Of a stretch of DNA of 64,000 nucleotides, positions 1 to 8,624 are shown one piece after another. Made by a program: the position numbers and the translations under genes. The DNA lies in the NCBI RefSeq assembly GCF_030159255.1, contig NZ_BSCT01000016.1, forward strand, positions 26,396 through 90,395, written 5' to 3'. The DNA comes from Bradyrhizobium sp. SSBR45G. Its GTDB lineage: Bacteria > Pseudomonadota > Alphaproteobacteria > Rhizobiales > Xanthobacteraceae. The stretch's first letter is position 1. Each line of letters opens with the position of its first letter. Under the pieces are notes generated by a model. It was not told the DNA's origin. It saw only the letters and a program-made list of their open reading frames with translations, and did not search any database.

Positions 1-428
1 TTCTGCACCTTGCCCTCGAGCCGCCGCGTATAGCCGCGCAGCGAGCGCGCCAGCACCAGCGACGACAAAATGCCGAACGAGCGGATCGGCTTGTTGACGA
101 CGCCATGCGCGTTGCTGTCGAGCAGGCGCTTCAGGATCGTCGGATTCTCGTAGTCGACGATGGCGATGAAGGTGAGGGGATGATCGCTGGTTCCTTCCGG
201 AAAGATCATCTCCTCCGAGGTCTCGATCAACTGGAACACGGTGTCGATGTCGTGCGGGATCGCCGCCGGCGGCGGCCAGACGCCGCGGACGTTGCAGCCG
301 ATCCGCTTGAGCTGGTCGATCAGCGCATCGCCCTCGGCATCGCGCGGATGGATCACCAGCACGCGGGCGCCGCGCAGCTCCTCGATGAGGCGGCGGACGC
401 CGGGCTTCATGCGGTCATCCGGCCTCAT
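1..428 (-). CDS. amiR: AmiR-like antiterminator response regulator (5'-part, cut by window edge)
   Basis: The reading frame begins at an ATG that overlaps the stop of the upstream amiC-like gene (ATGA, 425-428) and runs off the left edge after about 142 residues. The visible part has the pseudo-receiver fold of AmiR proteins: ARVLVIHPRDAEGD near the N-terminus, VWPPPAAIP, and the NAHGVVNKPIRSFGILSSL stretch, followed by the start of a coiled coil (LRGYTRRLEGKVQ). In characterised AmiR the missing C-terminus is an ANTAR RNA-binding domain that prevents termination of amidase mRNA. The overlap and partner indicate an AmiC-AmiR ligand-gated antitermination pair. The ANTAR domain lies outside the window, so the function rests on the N-terminus and on context. 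Confidence 0.85.
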   Translation of the reverse strand, partial: MRPDDRMKPGVRRLIEELRGARVLVIHPRDAEGDALIDQLKRIGCNVRGVWPPPAAIPHDIDTVFQLIETSEEMIFPEGTSDHPLTFIAIVDYENPTILKRLLDSNAHGVVNKPIRSFGILSSLVLARSLRGYTRRLEGKVQ

Positions 429-1600
429 GCTGACAGCGCCTCTTCGCTCAGCCAGCGGCCGCCGATCGGCGACACCGAAAGATAGGGATCGGGCTTGATC
501 GGGCTCTTGCTCTCCCAGACGATGTCGAACTGACCATCGGCGCGCACCCGCCCGATCCGCGGCGTGGTCCAGACGTGGTTGTTGTCGGGGTCGATGCGGA
601 TCGGCCCCTCCGGCGCTTCGAGGCTGAGGCCGAGCGCGGCTTCGACCAGCTTCTGCGTATCGAGGCTGCCGGCCTGCTCCAGCGCGCGCGCGAACAGCTT
701 GATCTGCGCATAGGCCGATGCGCTCCACATGCTGACGGGAGTCTCGGTCCCAAAAGACGCGGCAAAGGCTGCCTTGAAGCGGTCGTTGCTGTCGCGCGCC
801 AGCGTGCCGAAATAGCTCGCCGAGGTTAGGTGCCCGGCGCAGTACTCGGCGCCGATGGCGCGGACCTCGCCTTCGGCCATGGTGAGGCTCGCGATCGGCA
901 GCCGCTTCGGATCAAAGCCGGCCTTCGCATACATGCGATAGAAGCGCTGCGCGGTCCGGCCGACGATGGTCGAGAACACGACGTCGGGCGCGGTGTCCCT
1001 GATGGCGTCGAGGCCGCGCGTAAGTTCGGCGTCAGTCGCCTCCATCGTCACATATTGCTCGCCGACGACGCGGCCTGCATAGGACTCGACGAGGTCGCGC
1101 ATGATGCGGTTGGATTCGCGCGGATAGATGTAGTCGGAGCCGATCAGATAGACGCGCGGGCCGTGCTTGCGGACGATGTATTCAGCCAGCTGGAACGCGT
1201 TCTGGTTCGGCGCCGGTCCGGTGTAGATCACGTTCGGCGAATATTCAAAACCCTCGTAGAGCGAGGGATACCAGAGCAGGCCGTTGCGGCGCTCGATCGC
1301 CGGCAGCACCGCCTTGCGCTCGGCCGAGGTCGAGCAGCCGAAGATCACGGAGGCGCCGTCCTCGGTCAGCAGCCGATCGGCGAGCTTGCGGAAGGTTTCG
1401 GGGTCAGAGCCCGGATCATAGGCCACGACCTCGATCTCGCGGCCGAGCACGCCGCCGGCTTCGTTGATCTCCTGGATCGCCAGCGCCGTGCCAAAGAAAT
1501 GCTCGGACTCGGTGATCGCCATCAATCCGCTGCGCGAGAACAGCACGCCGACGCGCCAGACATCCTTGTCGGATGATTTTGCGGTCGGTCTGGTCGTCAT
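425..1600 (-). CDS. amiC: AmiC/FmdD-type periplasmic-binding-fold amide sensor
   Basis: This is a type I periplasmic-binding-protein fold of about 391 residues without a signal peptide, as in cytoplasmic AmiC rather than UrtA. Recognisable stretches are RVGVLFSRSGLMAITE at the start of lobe one, EINEAGGVLGREIEVV, VIFGCSTSAERKAVLP, WYPSLYEGFEYSPNVIYTG and the hinge-side VFSTIVGRTAQRFYR. AmiC binds small amides and releases AmiR. Three consecutive ATGs occur at 1606, 1603 and 1600; a GGAGG lies one base before the first and seven before the third, so the third is preferred (the first adds two Met). The frame ends in a four-base overlap with the amiR-like gene, which supports joint translation. 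A short-chain amide or urea substrate-binding protein is the alternative. Confidence 0.85.
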   Translation of the reverse strand: MTTRPTAKSSDKDVWRVGVLFSRSGLMAITESEHFFGTALAIQEINEAGGVLGREIEVVAYDPGSDPETFRKLADRLLTEDGASVIFGCSTSAERKAVLPAIERRNGLLWYPSLYEGFEYSPNVIYTGPAPNQNAFQLAEYIVRKHGPRVYLIGSDYIYPRESNRIMRDLVESYAGRVVGEQYVTMEATDAELTRGLDAIRDTAPDVVFSTIVGRTAQRFYRMYAKAGFDPKRLPIASLTMAEGEVRAIGAEYCAGHLTSASYFGTLARDSNDRFKAAFAASFGTETPVSMWSASAYAQIKLFARALEQAGSLDTQKLVEAALGLSLEAPEGPIRIDPDNNHVWTTPRIGRVRADGQFDIVWESKSPIKPDPYLSVSPIGGRWLSEEALSA

Positions 1601-1786
1601 CATCATGCCTCCAGGTCAACGGGCCGGTCGCGCCGGCGCGGAAAGCGCGGACTATTGCGGCTTGCCGTGCGCTTGGCAACGGGGCGGGGACCACAGGTAG
1701 GGTTCCGTGTCAGGACGCGCCACAGCCTCGCCGCGACGCGCCTGCGTCCGGATCATGCATCAGGCGGGCCCTCGACGATGATGAGG

Positions 1787-1889
1787 GCGCAGGGAATGCC
1801 GGGCGCTGGCCGCACCCATGGCCCGCCTGCAGAAAAAAAGCAGGCGGCAGTCACCACAGGTCAGCCGAACGTTCCGGCATTCCCTGCGC
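1787..1889. repeat. Nested palindrome with perfect 16-bp arms
   Basis: The arm GCGCAGGGAATGCCGG at 1787-1802 is perfectly complementary to 1874-1889. Inside lies a second hairpin with an 8-bp stem (CCGCCTGC at 1823-1830, partner at 1840-1847) around an A-rich nine-base loop. A transcript could fold into a long two-tier hairpin. The design resembles miniature dispersed repeats of rhizobia, but copy number cannot be judged here. Confidence 0.6.
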
Positions 1890-2262
1890 GGCAGTTTTAA
1901 CGCTTATACGCGATCTCCTCGGTGCACCGGCTTGTTGGCCACCGTTCGCGACAATGCGCTTAACGCGCCTTGCGCTGGACACCAGCTTCGGGGTGTCAGG
2001 ACCACGCGACTTCACGTCCGCCAGCGCATCATTCGTCCGCACCGAAAGGCGCGCTGATGCCCTCGCGTCCACCGCATTGCCGGCCCAACGTGTCGTGACG
2101 ACGCGTACGCCCCTCATCCGGACCGGAACGCGGGCACCATACGCCTGATTTGCTGATTTTCGGAAGTGATTTATTTTTCGCGCGGGCTCTTGAAACCGGC
2201 TTTGTCGTTGATCGCGTACCCGAAATCGGCGTTTTGGCGCAGTGCCTCGCCACTTGCTCCGC

Positions 2263-2418
2263 CGTCATTCCGGGGCGGCCCGCTGCAGCGGCCGAGCCCG
2301 GAATCCATAACCACGAGCGGTCGTCGCTGAGCGCAGTATCGCCACCTGCAGCGTGCGCCACACAAATGGCGGTGGCTATGGATTCCGGGCTCGCACTGGC
2401 GCGCGCCAGGGAATGACG
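2263..2418. repeat. Dispersed palindromic repeat, family A copy 1
   Basis: The element starts with CGTCATTCCGGGG and ends with GGGAATGACG. Internal arms GAGCCCGGAATCCATA (2294-2309) and its exact reverse complement (2377-2392) make it a large palindrome. Related copies are at 2526-2681 and 34664-34839, with a diverged one at 6956-7110. All four lie between genes, typical of REP-like or MITE-like elements. Confidence 0.75.
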
Positions 2419-2525
2419 ATGGGGACAGAGGGGCTTCGATGAGGCGGCGGGCGTTGGTTGCCGCTCGCGATGTCAAAAGGGAGCCCAGTCTGCGTGTTAG
2501 CGCAGGGCTTCGCCACATCCTCAGG

Positions 2526-2681
2526 CGTCATTCCGGGGTAGCCGCGACAGCGGCTGGGCCCGGAATCCATATTCACGAATGGCTGTGATCGCGGAAGCCG
2601 GGGCTACGCTGATCTCGCATCATCTCGAACAGCGGTGGTTATGGATTCCGGGCTCGCGCTGACGCGCGCCAGGGAATGACG
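2526..2681. repeat. Dispersed palindromic repeat, family A copy 2
   Basis: It shares both ends and the GCCCGGAATCCATA / TATGGATTCCGGGCTC arms with the copy at 2263-2418, in the same orientation. The loop region between the arms differs, so the arms are conserved and the centre is not. The two copies are about 107 bases apart. Confidence 0.75.
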
Positions 2682-2850
2682 ATGTGGGGGCAGGGGGCGT
2701 CCATGACGTCCGCCCGCATCGGCAATATCGCGCCGTGTTAGAGTCCAAAAGCCGCATTCGTACGTTGACCATCCTCGGTCGAGGCGGCAAACGGTTTGCC
2801 GTCGATGAAGGACCGGGTCCACGTCCCGATCGGTCCAATAGGAACTCGAT

Positions 2851-3930
2851 ATGCGTAGCCTCGAAGACCGAGCCCTGCTTCTCTTGCTCGTCGTGATCTC
2901 GCTGATGTTCGGCTGGATCCTGCTGCCGTTCTACGGTGCGGTTCTATGGGGCGTCATCGGCGTCATCGTCTTCGTTCCGCTTCACCGCTGGTTGTCGCGA
3001 GCGATGCACGGCCGACATGGTCTCGCGGCGGCCGTCGTGGTGCTGATCTTCATCATGATCGTCGTGCTGCCGCTGTCGCTGATCGCGGCGTCGCTGGCGC
3101 AGGAGGCATCCGGAGTCTACAAACAGATGCAGTCCGGTGAGCTCGACATCGGACAGTATTTTCAGAAGATGCTGGCCGCGCTTCCGGGATGGATGGTCGA
3201 TCTGCTCAACCGCTTCGGGCTCGGCAGCCTCGCAGGAATGAAGGACAAGCTGTCAGCCGGCCTGCTGAAAGGCAGCGAGGTCATCGCGAGCCAGGCCCTC
3301 ACCATCGGGCAGGGGACGTTCGAGGTCTTCGTCAATCTGTTCATCATGATCTATCTGCTGTTCTTCCTGCTGCGTGACGAAGGGACGTTGTCGAGGCGCA
3401 TCCTGGACGCCATTCCGTTGCGTCCTGAGCCGCGCGATGCCCTGCTGCGCAAGTTCACGATCGTCATCCGCGCGACGGTGAAGGGCAGTCTGCTCGTCGC
3501 GCTCGCGCAAGGCGCGCTGGGTGGGCTGATGTTCTGGTTCCTCGGCATCAACGCCCCCCTGCTGTGGGCTGTCGTGATGGCCTTCCTGTCCTTGCTTCCC
3601 GCAGTCGGAGCCGGCCTCGTCTGGTTTCCGGTCGCGCTCTATCTTCTGGCCACCGGATCGATCTGGCAGGGCGTCGTCCTGATCGCCTATGGCGCGCTCG
3701 TCATCGGTCTGGTCGACAATGTCCTGCGTCCGATCCTGGTCGGACAGGACACCAAGATGCCCGACTACGTGGTGCTGATTTCGACGCTGGGCGGGATCGA
3801 GGCGTTCGGTCTCAATGGTTTCGTGATCGGGCCCGTGATCGCAGCGATGTTCATTGCGACCTGGGACATCTTCTCCGCCGCGCGACGCGATGGTGCTTTC
3901 GCGCCGGTCACGACGCGGGGACCGGGATGA
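2851..3930 (+). CDS. AI-2E family transporter (PerM/TqsA-like permease)
   Basis: This is a 359-residue integral membrane protein. It begins with two close hydrophobic helices (about residues 8-45), has a third near 60-85, a soluble amphipathic stretch about 90-145, and a C-terminal bundle of four to five helices (about 150-180 and 205-340). The family signature region is LPAVGAGLVWFPVALYLLATG followed by VDNVLRPILVGQDTKMPDYV and the terminal GGIEAFGLNGFVIGPVIAA. Members export small molecules or exchange Na+/H+, and the substrate cannot be read from sequence. The gene stands alone, with a repeat-filled gap upstream and no partner gene. Start is the ATG at 2851; the Shine-Dalgarno sequence is weak (AGGAAC eight bases upstream). 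Confidence 0.9.
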   Translation: MRSLEDRALLLLLVVISLMFGWILLPFYGAVLWGVIGVIVFVPLHRWLSRAMHGRHGLAAAVVVLIFIMIVVLPLSLIAASLAQEASGVYKQMQSGELDIGQYFQKMLAALPGWMVDLLNRFGLGSLAGMKDKLSAGLLKGSEVIASQALTIGQGTFEVFVNLFIMIYLLFFLLRDEGTLSRRILDAIPLRPEPRDALLRKFTIVIRATVKGSLLVALAQGALGGLMFWFLGINAPLLWAVVMAFLSLLPAVGAGLVWFPVALYLLATGSIWQGVVLIAYGALVIGLVDNVLRPILVGQDTKMPDYVVLISTLGGIEAFGLNGFVIGPVIAAMFIATWDIFSAARRDGAFAPVTTRGPG

Positions 3931-4356
3931 CGCGGACGTGATGCGCAGCGTTCGAGGGGGATGGCCCGGCGCCAAGGGCGGTTGCGCGTCATGAGCCCGG
4001 CGAGTGACTCGCATTCGCGGTTCCGTCATTGCGGCGAAGGCCCCGTAATGATGCGGAGCGGGAAGATCGCCTTCTCGTCTCGACCGAGCCTCAATTCGTG
4101 GGCGGTATTAACGGATCGTAACCCGTCCTCTCCTAGCAATGAGGCGTTCGGCAGGTTAAGTTCCAATGATCCGCCTTGCGCGTCCCTTTTATCTTTCTCC
4201 CGACGGGCGTATGCGTCGCAGACTTTCTCTTCCAGACCGGTTCGTCGGCAGGCGCACGATGAACCATTTGGCTTCAACCACGGTTAGACCAGCGAACGCT
4301 CATGGTTTCGAGCGCCTGCAGCGCTCCGCGGGCGTCCATTTGGGTGCGGCCGCGAC
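3931..4356. other. Intergenic gap with no recognised feature
   Basis: Nothing convincing is seen in this 426-bp stretch between two rightward genes. Open frames here lack ribosome binding sites and recognisable protein motifs. It probably carries the promoter of the desaturase gene. Confidence 0.5.
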
Positions 4357-5478
4357 ATGCGCGATCGCCAAGAACACAAGGTGGAGACGACATTGCAATT
4401 CGATCAGCCAGTCGCGATGGCGATTGTGCCCCCCAAGGACCGCGCCACGCTGCGCACCGGCGACGACGAGGGCCGCGTGGCCGACGCACGGTACTGGATG
4501 CAGATTCTCAGCAACTATCGCACGCCGAGCCGCCTGCGCAGCATCACCGAGCTGGTGATCACGGCCGTGCCGCTGGTGGCGCTGTGGACCGCCGCCTGGT
4601 TCGCGTTCTCGATCGGCCATGCCTGGGCGTCACTGCTCATCGCGATTCCCGCCGGCGGCTTTCTGGTGCGTCTGTTCATGATCCAGCATGATTGTGGCCA
4701 TGGCACCTTCTTCGCCGGGCGACAGGCGAACGACTGGGTCGGCCGCGTCCTGGGCGTGCTGACCCTGACGCCGTACGACTGGTGGCGGCGCGCGCATGCG
4801 ATCCACCACGCCACCAGCGGTAACCTCGACCGGCGCGGCATCGGCGACATCGATACGTTAACCGTGCGGGAATACCAGGAGCGGTCGGCCTTCGCGCGGC
4901 TGCGCTACCGGCTGTACCGCCACCCCCTCGTCATGTTCGTGGCCGGGCCCGCTTATCTGTTCTTCCTGCAGCACCGGCTGCCATGCGGCTTCATGCGCGC
5001 CGGCTGGCTGCCCTGGGTCAGCACGATGGCGACCAATCTCGGCATTGCCCTGGTCGTCGCCGGGCTGATGTGGCTGATCGGCATCCAGGCGTTCCTGGTC
5101 GTGCATCTGCCGATCATGCTGCTCGCCGCCATGGCCGGGGTGTGGTTGTTCTATGTTCAGCATCAGTTCGAGCACACCGTCTGGGAGCGCGACGAGCGCT
5201 GGACGATGCAGCATGCCGCGCTCTACGGCAGCTCCCATTACGACCTGCCGGGATGGCTGCACTGGTTGACCGCCAATATCGGCATCCACCACGTCCACCA
5301 TCTGTCGAGCCGGATTCCCTACTACCGGCTGCCGGTCGTGCTGCGCGATCATCCCGAGCTGCGCGAGATGGGCCGCATCACGCTCCCCGAGAGCCTGCGT
5401 TGCGTCCGGCTGGTGCTGTGGGACGAGCAGCAGCGCCGCCTGGTGTCGTTCCGCGAGGCCGGGGCGAGCAGGCGCTGA
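4357..5478 (+). CDS. Membrane fatty acid desaturase (delta-12/omega-6-like)
   Basis: The protein is a 373-residue di-iron membrane desaturase. The three histidine boxes are intact: HDCGH (111-115), HAIHH (147-151) and HHVHH (311-315). Hydrophobic pairs at about 64-105, 190-206 and 222-268 give the usual two hairpins anchoring the cytoplasmic di-iron site. Members insert cis double bonds into acyl chains and so adjust membrane fluidity; the exact regiochemistry cannot be assigned. No electron-transfer partner is adjacent. The start is uncertain: the ATG at 4357 has only a poor ribosome binding site, and a GTG at 4381 would drop eight residues. Translation may be weak or the true start may lie downstream. 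The gene is followed by a palindromic repeat at 5493-5625. Confidence 0.9.
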   Translation: MRDRQEHKVETTLQFDQPVAMAIVPPKDRATLRTGDDEGRVADARYWMQILSNYRTPSRLRSITELVITAVPLVALWTAAWFAFSIGHAWASLLIAIPAGGFLVRLFMIQHDCGHGTFFAGRQANDWVGRVLGVLTLTPYDWWRRAHAIHHATSGNLDRRGIGDIDTLTVREYQERSAFARLRYRLYRHPLVMFVAGPAYLFFLQHRLPCGFMRAGWLPWVSTMATNLGIALVVAGLMWLIGIQAFLVVHLPIMLLAAMAGVWLFYVQHQFEHTVWERDERWTMQHAALYGSSHYDLPGWLHWLTANIGIHHVHHLSSRIPYYRLPVVLRDHPELREMGRITLPESLRCVRLVLWDEQQRRLVSFREAGASRR

Positions 5479-5492
5479 AGCTTTGGGGATTT

Positions 5493-5625
5493 GTAGGGTG
5501 GGCAAAGCGACGCCGTAGGCGGCGCGTGCCCACCAACGGCGCCGGTGAGTGAGGACGGTGGGCACGGCGCGCGATACAGCTGTGCAAGCCGAGACGGCGG
5601 TGGAGCGCGCCTTTGCCCACCCTAC
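5493..5625. repeat. Dispersed palindromic repeat, family B copy 1
   Basis: The element is bounded by GTAGGGTGGGCAAAG and its inverted form CTTTGCCCACCCTAC. Inside are further inverted GTGCCCACC / GGTGGGCAC segments. A second copy is at 62703-62862. In this place it may act as the transcription terminator of the desaturase gene. Confidence 0.75.
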
Positions 5626-5782
5626 GTTCCTCGGCAGCCATACGGCGAGTTGCGTTGCGCTCACCCGCTATGAAGCTGATGCGATGACGTAGCCCGGGCG
5701 AGCGAAGCGACTCCGGGGTCTCCGGCGCAGCTCGCGTGAACCTGCATGTCGCTGCGCTCATGCGGGCCACGGATTTTCAGAG

Positions 5783-5870
5783 CGTAGGGCGGATTAGCGC
5801 AGCGTAATCCGCCAGCGGGTGCCGCGCGGCGAGAGTGTGGCGGGTTACGCTGCGCTAACCCGCCCTACGG
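5783..5870. repeat. Palindromic repeat with 31-base arms, flanked by 10-bp direct repeats
   Basis: Arms at 5784-5814 and 5838-5868 match as inverted copies at 29 of 31 positions. The flanks carry the direct repeat CGGATTTTCA at 5770-5779 and 5868-5877. The right direct repeat includes the stop codon of the leftward amidohydrolase gene (5875-5877), so insertion with target duplication at the end of that gene is plausible. Confidence 0.65.
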
Positions 5871-5874
5871 ATTT

Positions 5875-6837
5875 TCAAAACCCGTACAGCCGCGCCGGAT
5901 TGTCGACCAGGATCTTCTTGCGGATCGCGGCGTCTGGCGCCCACACCGGCAGCTGGTTCATCAGGCGGCCGTCGTCGATCGCGTAGAACGGCCGGACGTC
6001 GCTGACCTTGAGCTCGGGATGCGGTGACGAATCCGGGTGCGGCCAGTCGGTGCCCCAGACGATGCGGTCGGGGTTGGCGTCGATCAGCGCCTTCGCAAAC
6101 GGGATCACGTCGGCGTAGTCGGGACCACGCGTCGAGGAGCGGTAGGCCCCGGAGATCTTCACATAGGCCTTGCCGCTGCGCACGAGCTCGACGAGGTCGG
6201 CAAAGCCCGGCTGCTCGAGGCCGAGCTCAGCCTGTGCGCCGCCGAAATGATCGAATACGGCCGTGACGGGCGACTGCATCACGAGGTCCTTGATCGCCGC
6301 GATCATGGCCGGCGTGGTGTAGAGCTGGACGTGCCAGCCACGCGCCTTCATGCGGTCGACGGCGGCCTGGAAGCGGGCGCGACCGACCTTGGGATCATTG
6401 ACGCCGCCGGTCGCGAGATTGAGACGGATGCCGCGAAAACCCTCGGCGTTCATGGCGTCCAGCTGCGCCTCGGTGGTCTTGTCGTCGATGACGGCGACGC
6501 CGCGCGCGTCATTGCCGCGCGCCTTCATGCCGAACAGGGTCGATGCATTGTCGGTGCCATAGATGCTCGGCGTCACGATCACGACGCGCTTGATGTGCAG
6601 CGCCTTGTGCAGCGCGGCCATCTCTTCCGGCGAGGCCGGCTCCGGCGTGTAGACGCGGCTCGCGGCGAACGGGAATTTCTCCGGATCACCGTGGATGTGG
6701 GTGTGGCAGTCGCAGGCGTCGGCCGGCACGTCGAAGTCGACGGGCGTGGCGGGCTGCGACGGCTTGGCGCGGGCTGTCGTGGTCATCGTCACTCCGGCGG
6801 CGAGCGAGGCCAGCAGCAGGCTGCGGCGGTTGAGCAT
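5875..6837 (-). CDS. Exported amidohydrolase 2 family protein (PDC lactonase LigI-like)
   Basis: This 320-residue TIM-barrel hydrolase is preceded by an N-terminal NRRSLLLASLAAG signal that looks like a short twin-arginine leader, with an Ala-rich cleavage region near residue 25. The metal-site signature CDCHTHIHG follows, then a PFAASRVYTPEPASPEEM segment typical of 2-pyrone-4,6-dicarboxylate lactonases, a mid-barrel VFDHFGG histidine, and the C-terminal GTDWPHPD aspartate. Family members hydrolyse lactones or decarboxylate aromatic acids; the substrate here is unknown. The start at 6837 is chosen because GGGGAGG sits six bases upstream; the longer frame to 7035 begins inside a repeat. No aromatic-degradation genes are adjacent. 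Confidence 0.85.
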   Translation of the reverse strand: MLNRRSLLLASLAAGVTMTTTARAKPSQPATPVDFDVPADACDCHTHIHGDPEKFPFAASRVYTPEPASPEEMAALHKALHIKRVVIVTPSIYGTDNASTLFGMKARGNDARGVAVIDDKTTEAQLDAMNAEGFRGIRLNLATGGVNDPKVGRARFQAAVDRMKARGWHVQLYTTPAMIAAIKDLVMQSPVTAVFDHFGGAQAELGLEQPGFADLVELVRSGKAYVKISGAYRSSTRGPDYADVIPFAKALIDANPDRIVWGTDWPHPDSSPHPELKVSDVRPFYAIDDGRLMNQLPVWAPDAAIRKKILVDNPARLYGF

Positions 6838-6955
6838 GGTGATCCTCCCCGGATGTCGGCGCGTGCGTTGAGCGTGACGCGCCTGTTGTCCAGGGATCAG
6901 CGTGAACCGGCGCGGAGCAGGGGGCAAGAGCGAACAGCGCCGCAAAAAACTCGGT

Positions 6956-7110
6956 GTCATCCCCGCGAACGCGGGATCCATAACCACAGGAGGCCTTGTG
7001 GTGGCAGACGCGTGGCTCCGATCTCGTGTCACCACATCGTCCTAGGAGTATGGGTCCCGGGTCGGCGCCTGCACGGCGCTGGCGCGCCGTTCCGGCTTGC
7101 CCGGGACGAC
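6956..7110. repeat. Dispersed palindromic repeat, diverged family A copy
   Basis: GTCATCCCCGCGAACGCGGGATCCATAACC at the left and GGGTCCCGGG ... CCCGGGACGAC at the right repeat the architecture of the elements at 2263-2681 with many substitutions. It fills most of the gap between the amidohydrolase and the TolC-like gene. Confidence 0.55.
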
Positions 7111-7205
7111 AGCGGAGGGCGAGGGGCTGCCTTTCATCTCACTGCAAACGACAACAAGATCGTCATCTGCGCGGCGCGCCCCACAATCGCCCATGGTGAC
7201 GATCG

Positions 7206-8624
7206 CTACTGCCCCGCAGGCGTGCGCAGGCCGTGCCAGGCGTCGCGGACCTGGTGGTAGTGGACCTCGGGCAGATAGTCCGGCGTGTTCAGATTGAGGT
7301 TCTTGACGTCGAGCCGGCCGACCGCGCTGAGCAGCGTGTAGGAGGCAATGACGCGGTCGCGCTGGGCGCCGATCAGCCGCGCCTTGGCCTGGATCAGGTC
7401 TGACTGCGAGTTCAGCACGTCGACCGTGGTGCGCTGGCCGCCCTGCGCCTCGCGCGAGACGCCCTGCAGCGCGACGGTAGCGGCCTTCACCTCGGCCTCG
7501 GAGGCGCTCACCGCGACCTTGGCGCCTTCATTGGCGACCCAGGCGCTGATGACGGCGGTGCGCGTCTGGTTGCGAATCTGATCGAGCACGAGGCGGCTCT
7601 GCGCCGCGAGCTCCTTGGACTGGCGGGTCTGCGACGCCGCCGTGCCGCCGTCATAGATCGGCGCGGTGACGCTGCCGACGATCGAAGCCTGGTCGGTGCC
7701 GAAGGTGCCGAGCGTCTGGTCCGAATCGCGGCTGCGGCTGACATTGCCCTGCAAGGTCACGCTCGGCAGCAATGCGCCCTCGGCGATGTGAATCGAGGTC
7801 GAGGCGGCGTCGACGTCGAAGCTCGCGGCGGCGACGGCCGGGTTCTCCTTGTTGGCGAGCGCGATGGCGTCCTCGCGCGAGCGCGGCAGCAGGCGGTCGA
7901 TCGGATCGGCGGCGCGGAGTTGGCCCGGCGTCATGCCGATGACCTGCGCATAGGTCGCCTGGCTGATGGCGAGATTGACCTCGGCGGCGTTGAGATCGGA
8001 GAGACCGCGTGACAGCCGTGCTTCCGCCTGCGCCGAATCGGTCGGGGTGACGTCGCCGGCGTTGAGGCGGCGCTGCGTGACGGACAGCGTCTCGCGCAGG
8101 AAGGCGACGTTGGAGCGCTGCGCCTCGACCAGCGACTGGTTGGCGAGCACGTTGGTGTAGGCGGTGACGGCGTCGAGCAGGATGCCCTGGCCGACATTGC
8201 GCAGCGCCTCGCGGCCGGACTGCACCTGCAGCTCGGCCATGCGCACGCCGTTGGCGGTACGAAAGCCGTTGAACAGCGTCTGCGTGACCGTCACGCCGAT
8301 GGTCCAGGGCTTCAGGGTCGCGGTCTGGATGGTGTTGCCGGGGAGCAGATTGCGCACCGCCTGCAGGCCGGCGCCGAGGCTCGCGATCAGCTGCGGACGA
8401 TAGCCGGCGAGCGCCTGCGGCACATTCTCGTCGGTGGCGCGCTGGCGCGCGCGCTCGGCGTTGAGGGCGGGGTTGGTCTGATAGGCCTTTGTCAGCGCAG
8501 CCGCGAGATCCTCGGCACGGACCGGCGAGCATACGGCGACAAGGCCGGCGGCGACGGCCAAGCCAAGGCCAGCCCGCCATGCACGTCCCTTGCCGACGCC
8601 AAATTCTTTGGCTCGACTCACCAT
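7206..8624 (-). CDS. tolC: TolC family outer membrane efflux/secretion channel
   Basis: This is a 472-residue protein with a signal peptide (hydrophobic core about residues 17-33, cleavage after VRA, mature start EDLAAALTKAYQTNPAL). It carries the two repeated outer membrane efflux protein halves: the N-terminal NPALNAERARQRATDEN helix, the FNGFRTANGVR beta-barrel entry, and the second-half equivalent IYDGGTAASQTRQSKE, with long heptad-rich helices between. TolC trimers bridge to inner-membrane pumps or type I secretion systems; no pump gene adjoins it, so the partner is encoded elsewhere. The start has GGAG five bases upstream of the ATG. Transcription probably begins in the AT-rich segment near 8645-8680. 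Confidence 0.92.
   Translation of the reverse strand: MVSRAKEFGVGKGRAWRAGLGLAVAAGLVAVCSPVRAEDLAAALTKAYQTNPALNAERARQRATDENVPQALAGYRPQLIASLGAGLQAVRNLLPGNTIQTATLKPWTIGVTVTQTLFNGFRTANGVRMAELQVQSGREALRNVGQGILLDAVTAYTNVLANQSLVEAQRSNVAFLRETLSVTQRRLNAGDVTPTDSAQAEARLSRGLSDLNAAEVNLAISQATYAQVIGMTPGQLRAADPIDRLLPRSREDAIALANKENPAVAAASFDVDAASTSIHIAEGALLPSVTLQGNVSRSRDSDQTLGTFGTDQASIVGSVTAPIYDGGTAASQTRQSKELAAQSRLVLDQIRNQTRTAVISAWVANEGAKVAVSASEAEVKAATVALQGVSREAQGGQRTTVDVLNSQSDLIQAKARLIGAQRDRVIASYTLLSAVGRLDVKNLNLNTPDYLPEVHYHQVRDAWHGLRTPAGQ

Larger units (their letters stand above)
1607..2850. other. Repeat-rich intergenic region
   Basis: No convincing gene is present in these 1.24 kb. Short open frames exist on both strands but have Arg/Ala/Pro-rich shadow composition and no ribosome binding sites. 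The stretch holds three palindromic structures: 1787-1889, 2263-2418 and 2526-2681. It is AT-richer around 2150-2190 than its neighbours. It probably contains the promoter of the rightward permease gene near its right end. Confidence 0.6.

Noticed and set aside
1655..2148. Overlapping short open frames in the left repeat region
   Set aside because: Composition is that of repeats and there is no Shine-Dalgarno or family motif.
3961..4287. 108-codon plus-strand frame before the desaturase
   Set aside because: No conserved features and no ribosome binding site; treated as intergenic.
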